DNA from: Chloroflexota bacterium
GTDB taxonomy: Bacteria; Chloroflexota; Chloroflexia; Thermomicrobiales; UBA6265
Assembly (NCBI GenBank): GCA_023423795.1
Contig: JAFAEX010000252.1
Location: 1-24,523 of the forward strand
Direction: 5' to 3'
Length of the DNA stretch: 24,523 nucleotides
The notes beneath the pieces are model-generated. The model did no database searches. It was not told the DNA's origin and saw only the letters and a list, made by a program, of their open reading frames with translations. The position numbers and the translations under genes were made by a program. Of the stretch, positions 21,844-24,523 are shown piece by piece. Position 1 is the first letter of the stretch; each line of letters opens with the position of its first letter.

Positions 21844-22869
21844 TCAACCGGGAATCTTGTCCGGGACCGCGAAGGCGCCCGCGGCGGCGGCCTGCCGGAT
21901 CGCTTCGGCAATCTCGACGACCCGAGGGCCCTGCGGGTCGAGCGCTACCGAGATGCTGCGGCCCGAATCGAGGATCTCGATCTCCCGTTCGCCGTCGAGG
22001 GCGATCGTGCATGGCCCCGGTTGCAGCGCGATCGTTTCGCCGGGGCCGAGCAACCTGGCCGAAGCGATGCCCACCTCCGGGAGCAGACCCGGGGCGAGTG
22101 GTGCATGGATTCGCCGCCCCGACGACTGGTCCACGACGATGGCGGCTCCGGCGGGTCCGCCGCAAGCGCCGGGGAAGAGCAGGCCGCCGAGCGAGGCCAT
22201 CCCGATCTCCGCCGGCAGGATGCAGGAGAGCACGACTTCGCGCAGGTGCTCCGGTTTCCAGACGGCGCGCGCGCCGATCCACCCCTGGCGCGTCGTTACC
22301 GCGTCGATCAGGGCCATGTCGCGGGGTTCGCCATTGACGGAGACGACCAGCCGTGGTTGCTGGCGCACGACGAGCGGCGTTTCGGGCGTATTGTGGACGA
22401 CGCCAGACGCGACCGCACCGGCCGCCATCCCGGCCAGCGTGCCTTCGACGAAGCGCGGGAAGACGTTGTTCGTTCCGGTCGAGATCGGGACCAGCGGCAC
22501 GTCGCCGCAACCGCGCGCCACCATGCGGTTGGTGCCGTCGCCGCCGAGGGTGACGATGGCGGCCGCGCCCATGTCGGCCAGCCGCCGCGCGGCTTCCTCC
22601 GTGTCGCCGGGCACGCCGAGGCAGACCATCGGCAGTGGTTCGGCCGGGAACGGGGTCGGCGCGGCGGCGACGGCGCGGGACACGATGCCGAAGGTATCCG
22701 GCATGTAGGCGACCGCGCCGATGCCGACCGCGGCCAGCCCGGCGAAGACCCGGCGGACGATGGCGATCTTCTCGGTGTTGTCGATCGACGACCCGACCGC
22801 GACGAGCCGCCGGATGTCCTTGCCGGAGGCGGGGTTCGCGATGACGCCGACGAGCGGACGGTGGCTCAC
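21844..22869 (-). CDS. acoX: AcoX-like acetoin catabolism protein (ATP-NAD kinase fold)
   Basis: This 341-residue protein starts with the AcoX pattern IANPASGKDIRRLVA (10-24), then the NAD-kinase-type GGDGTNR (109-115) and STGTNNVFP (130-138). It is longer than NAD kinase itself and keeps the AcoX N-terminal block SIDNTEKIAIVRR. AcoX is encoded in many acetoin-cleavage operons, but its exact reaction is unproven. A nucleotide- or NAD-linked function is expected from the fold. The start is GTG, and it overlaps the stop of acoC by four bases (GTGA), so the two are translationally coupled. It is the last gene of the operon, followed by hairpins at 21574-21759. NAD kinase proper is a weaker alternative because of the N-terminal block and the gene neighbour. 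Confidence 0.88.
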   Translation of the reverse strand: MSHRPLVGVIANPASGKDIRRLVAVGSSIDNTEKIAIVRRVFAGLAAVGIGAVAYMPDTFGIVSRAVAAAPTPFPAEPLPMVCLGVPGDTEEAARRLADMGAAAIVTLGGDGTNRMVARGCGDVPLVPISTGTNNVFPRFVEGTLAGMAAGAVASGVVHNTPETPLVVRQQPRLVVSVNGEPRDMALIDAVTTRQGWIGARAVWKPEHLREVVLSCILPAEIGMASLGGLLFPGACGGPAGAAIVVDQSSGRRIHAPLAPGLLPEVGIASARLLGPGETIALQPGPCTIALDGEREIEILDSGRSISVALDPQGPRVVEIAEAIRQAAAAGAFAVPDKIPG

Positions 22870-24461
22870 GCCTGCGCCGCGCTCGGTTTGGCGTCGCTCC
22901 CGGCGGCGTCGGCGTCGCCGTCGCCTACCGTCGCGTCCGCGGCCTTGGCGCCGTCCGCGGCGGCTTCGACGGCGGCTTCGACGGCGGGCTGTTCATCGCC
23001 CGGCGCTTCGCTTTCCGTCTCGACCACCGCCGATTCGGTCGCGGCCTCGGCTGCTGCCGCTTCGGCGGCCGGCGCTGCTTCTGGCTCCGGCTCCGGCTCC
23101 GGTTCGGGTTCAGGTTCGGGCAACCTGGTGAGCCAGTGCTTGACCAGACCGGTGACGGTCGCCGCCGCTTCGACCTGCGGCACGTGCCCGCTGCCGGAGA
23201 CGACGTCGAGCCACGATCCCTTGATCGCTTCGGCGGCCTTTGCGGCGTGGCCGACCGGGACGACCCGGTCGAACTCACCCCAGATCAGGTAGGTCGGCGT
23301 CGCCACCTCGCCGAGGCGGGAGGCAAAGTCGATCTTCTGCCCGTCGTGCTCGAACGCGGCGGCGGCGACGGCCTTCTGGGCCGCGTCTGCGCCCGGATTG
23401 GTGCGGTTCGCCAGCAGGTCCTCGATGCCGCGGTTGTTGACCAGCCGCTTGTCCTCGAAGAACAGTTCGAGCGTCGATTGCGCCACGTCGCGGCTGGGTT
23501 CGGCTGCCACGAGATCGAGCAATTCCGCGCTGATCTCCGGGCCGAGACCGGCGCCGTTCATGAGCACCAGGCCTCGAACCAGTTTTGGCCGCTCCAGCGC
23601 GAGTTGCAGCGCCACCGCCGCGCCGAGGGAGTGCCCGACGACGACGGCGGGCGCGAGACCGGCCGCCGTCATCGCCTCGCCGACCGCCTGCGCCAGCGAG
23701 GCGACGGTGTAGTCGTAACCGGCCGCGTCCGGCTTGTCGCTCTTGCCGTGGCCCGGCAGGTCGAGCGCGGCGACGCGGTGCTCCTCCGCGAAATCCCCGA
23801 GCACGGCGGCCCAGGTGGAAAGGGACCCGCCAAGGCCGTGCAGGAAGACGATCCGGGTCGGCGCGTCCGCAGGACCCGCCAACAGCGCGTTCAAGCCGAC
23901 GCCGCCTTCGGTCGCTTCGATCCGGGTTTCCTGGGGCGCCGCGGCCTGCGAGGCGAGGGCTGCTGCCGCCCGCTCGATGTCGTCGCTGGTGATGCGACCA
24001 CCGGGGCCGGTCGCCTCGACGGTGGCGAGGTCGATCCCCAGTTCCGCCGCGAGCTTGCGCGCCGCCGGCGACGCGCTGATCCGGCCGGAGCTGTCGCGCG
24101 CCGCCGCCCGGGCTTGCCGGGCCGCGCCAGCCGTCGCCGCGTCGCCGCTGCTCGCGGCCGCTCCCGCTGCCGGAGCGTGGGCCGCGAGCAATGCCGCCAG
24201 TTCGTCGTCGGAGACCGCTTCGCCGGGCGCGGCTATGACGGCCACGGGTCCGCTCACCGGCACCTCGACCCCGGTTGCGGCCACGATCTTCAGCAGCACG
24301 CCGTCGGCCGGGGCCTCGACGTCGTTGACGGCCTTTTCGGTTTCGACCGTGAGCAACGGCGCCCCGGCCGCAACCGATTCCCCTTCGGCGGCGATCCACT
24401 CGGTGATCGTGCCGCTTTGCATCGTGAGGCCCCACTTGGGCATCGTGACCAGCGTTGGCAT
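22866..24461 (-). CDS. acoC: Acetoin dehydrogenase E2 component: lipoyl domain plus alpha/beta hydrolase
   Basis: This 531-residue protein has a lipoyl domain (1-80) with Lys43 in ETEKAVND, an Ala-rich linker, a peripheral-subunit-binding domain (about 127-165: ISASPAARKLAAELGID, then GPGGRITSDDIE) and an alpha/beta-hydrolase domain (about 185-445) with FLHGLGGS, nucleophile Ser278 in GHSLG, Asp398 and His426. The hydrolase-type catalytic domain instead of the usual CoA acyltransferase domain is the mark of AcoC-type E2, which passes the acetyl group of cleaved acetoin to CoA. The C-terminal 84 residues are unusual: a Pro-Glu repeat (448-461) and then an acidic Ala/Glu/Asp-rich tail. AcoC proteins I know are about 370 residues. 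AGGAG lies five bases before the ATG. Genes acoA and acoB would be upstream, beyond the right edge. Confidence 0.9.
   Translation of the reverse strand: MPTLVTMPKWGLTMQSGTITEWIAAEGESVAAGAPLLTVETEKAVNDVEAPADGVLLKIVAATGVEVPVSGPVAVIAAPGEAVSDDELAALLAAHAPAAGAAASSGDAATAGAARQARAAARDSSGRISASPAARKLAAELGIDLATVEATGPGGRITSDDIERAAAALASQAAAPQETRIEATEGGVGLNALLAGPADAPTRIVFLHGLGGSLSTWAAVLGDFAEEHRVAALDLPGHGKSDKPDAAGYDYTVASLAQAVGEAMTAAGLAPAVVVGHSLGAAVALQLALERPKLVRGLVLMNGAGLGPEISAELLDLVAAEPSRDVAQSTLELFFEDKRLVNNRGIEDLLANRTNPGADAAQKAVAAAAFEHDGQKIDFASRLGEVATPTYLIWGEFDRVVPVGHAAKAAEAIKGSWLDVVSGSGHVPQVEAAATVTGLVKHWLTRLPEPEPEPEPEPEPEAAPAAEAAAAEAATESAVVETESEAPGDEQPAVEAAVEAAADGAKAADATVGDGDADAAGSDAKPSAAQA
23083..23118 (-). 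repeat. Hexanucleotide repeat coding the Pro-Glu tract of AcoC
   Basis: Six consecutive 6-base units (three GGCTCC, then GGTTCG, GGTTCA, GGTTCG on the plus strand) encode alternating Glu and Pro in acoC. Because the unit is a multiple of three, slippage would change tract length without a frameshift. Confidence 0.8.
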
Positions 24462-24523
24462 CGGGGCTCCTGTGGCGACGAGTCGGGGCCGACGGGGGGG
24501 GGGGGCCCGCCCGGCCCGCGGGG
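24462..24523. other. Right-edge sequence with G homopolymer
   Basis: This holds the acoC ribosome binding site region (about 24467-24471) and then a 12-G run (24494-24505) followed by only G and C to the edge. No feature is supported there, and it may be a sequencing or assembly artefact. Confidence 0.5.

Noticed and set aside
19551..21911. 786-codon open frame on the minus strand
   Set aside because: It is antisense to the amidase and out of frame with the sulfatase, with no recognisable domain.
21844..22869. Plain NAD kinase
   Set aside because: The GGDGTNR motif is shared, but the NPASGKDIRR start, the length and the coupling to acoC identify AcoX.
22870..23120. CRISPR-like or tandem-repeat array
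   Set aside because: The repeats are short in-frame coding repeats for Glu-Pro and Ala-rich sequence with no spacers. No CRISPR array or cas gene is in the window.

Overview
The window is very GC-rich and gene-dense, and it reads as a bacterial chromosome segment. The proteins suggest a Chloroflexota lineage close to Thermomicrobia/Sphaerobacter. The evidence for this is a Tat-like signal, Lys-rich linker and Cys-rich secreted protein of a type I associate with that group, an archaeal-type dUTPase, Tat-exported copper enzymes, and hairpin repeats between convergent genes. This placement is inference from protein character, not a phylogeny. Both ends carry G homopolymers (9 and 12 G), so the window may be a whole contig with ragged ends.

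Layout. 218-1303 (-) is Ada, for alkylation repair. 1524-2072 (+) is a dUTPase/dCTP deaminase family enzyme. 2113-2314 is a repeat block (inverted pair of imperfect palindromes plus minisatellites) between convergent genes. 2315-3628 (-) is an acetyl-CoA hydrolase/CoA-transferase. 3773-4641 (+) holds a small charged helical protein and an HdeD-like membrane protein. 4938-5366 (-) is the exported Cys-rich protein.

The core of the window, 5838-16031, looks like an oxygen/nitric-oxide response island. It holds a two-domain multicopper oxidase, a copper nitrite reductase (NirK), an NnrS/CcoN-like polytopic membrane protein, a ferritin-like-VIT1 fusion, a phosphotransferase/P-loop kinase fusion (-), a universal stress protein, a DUF2071 protein, a GAF-PAS histidine kinase and an OmpR-type response regulator. 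The GAF domain of the kinase aligns closely with the heme GAF of mycobacterial DosS/DosT, including the proximal His and distal Tyr. The kinase fusion beside a USP recalls Rv2004c/Rv2005c of the DosR dormancy regulon. The proposed logic is that a heme-based gas sensor and its regulator control denitrification, iron storage and dormancy-type stress genes. Strong hairpins occupy the leader and the intergenic gaps of the copper-enzyme genes, and one of them would mask a ribosome binding site.

16021-19683 (-) holds a PLP-dependent decarboxylase and, upstream of it on the same strand, an exported sulfatase with an added beta-sandwich-like domain and an Arg/Asp/Glu-rich tail. 20070-21482 (+) is an amidase with a readable promoter. 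21574-21634 is a long hairpin repeat between convergent genes. 21844-24461 (-) is acoC-acoX of an acetoin-cleavage operon, whose upstream E1 genes (acoA/acoB) would lie beyond the right edge.
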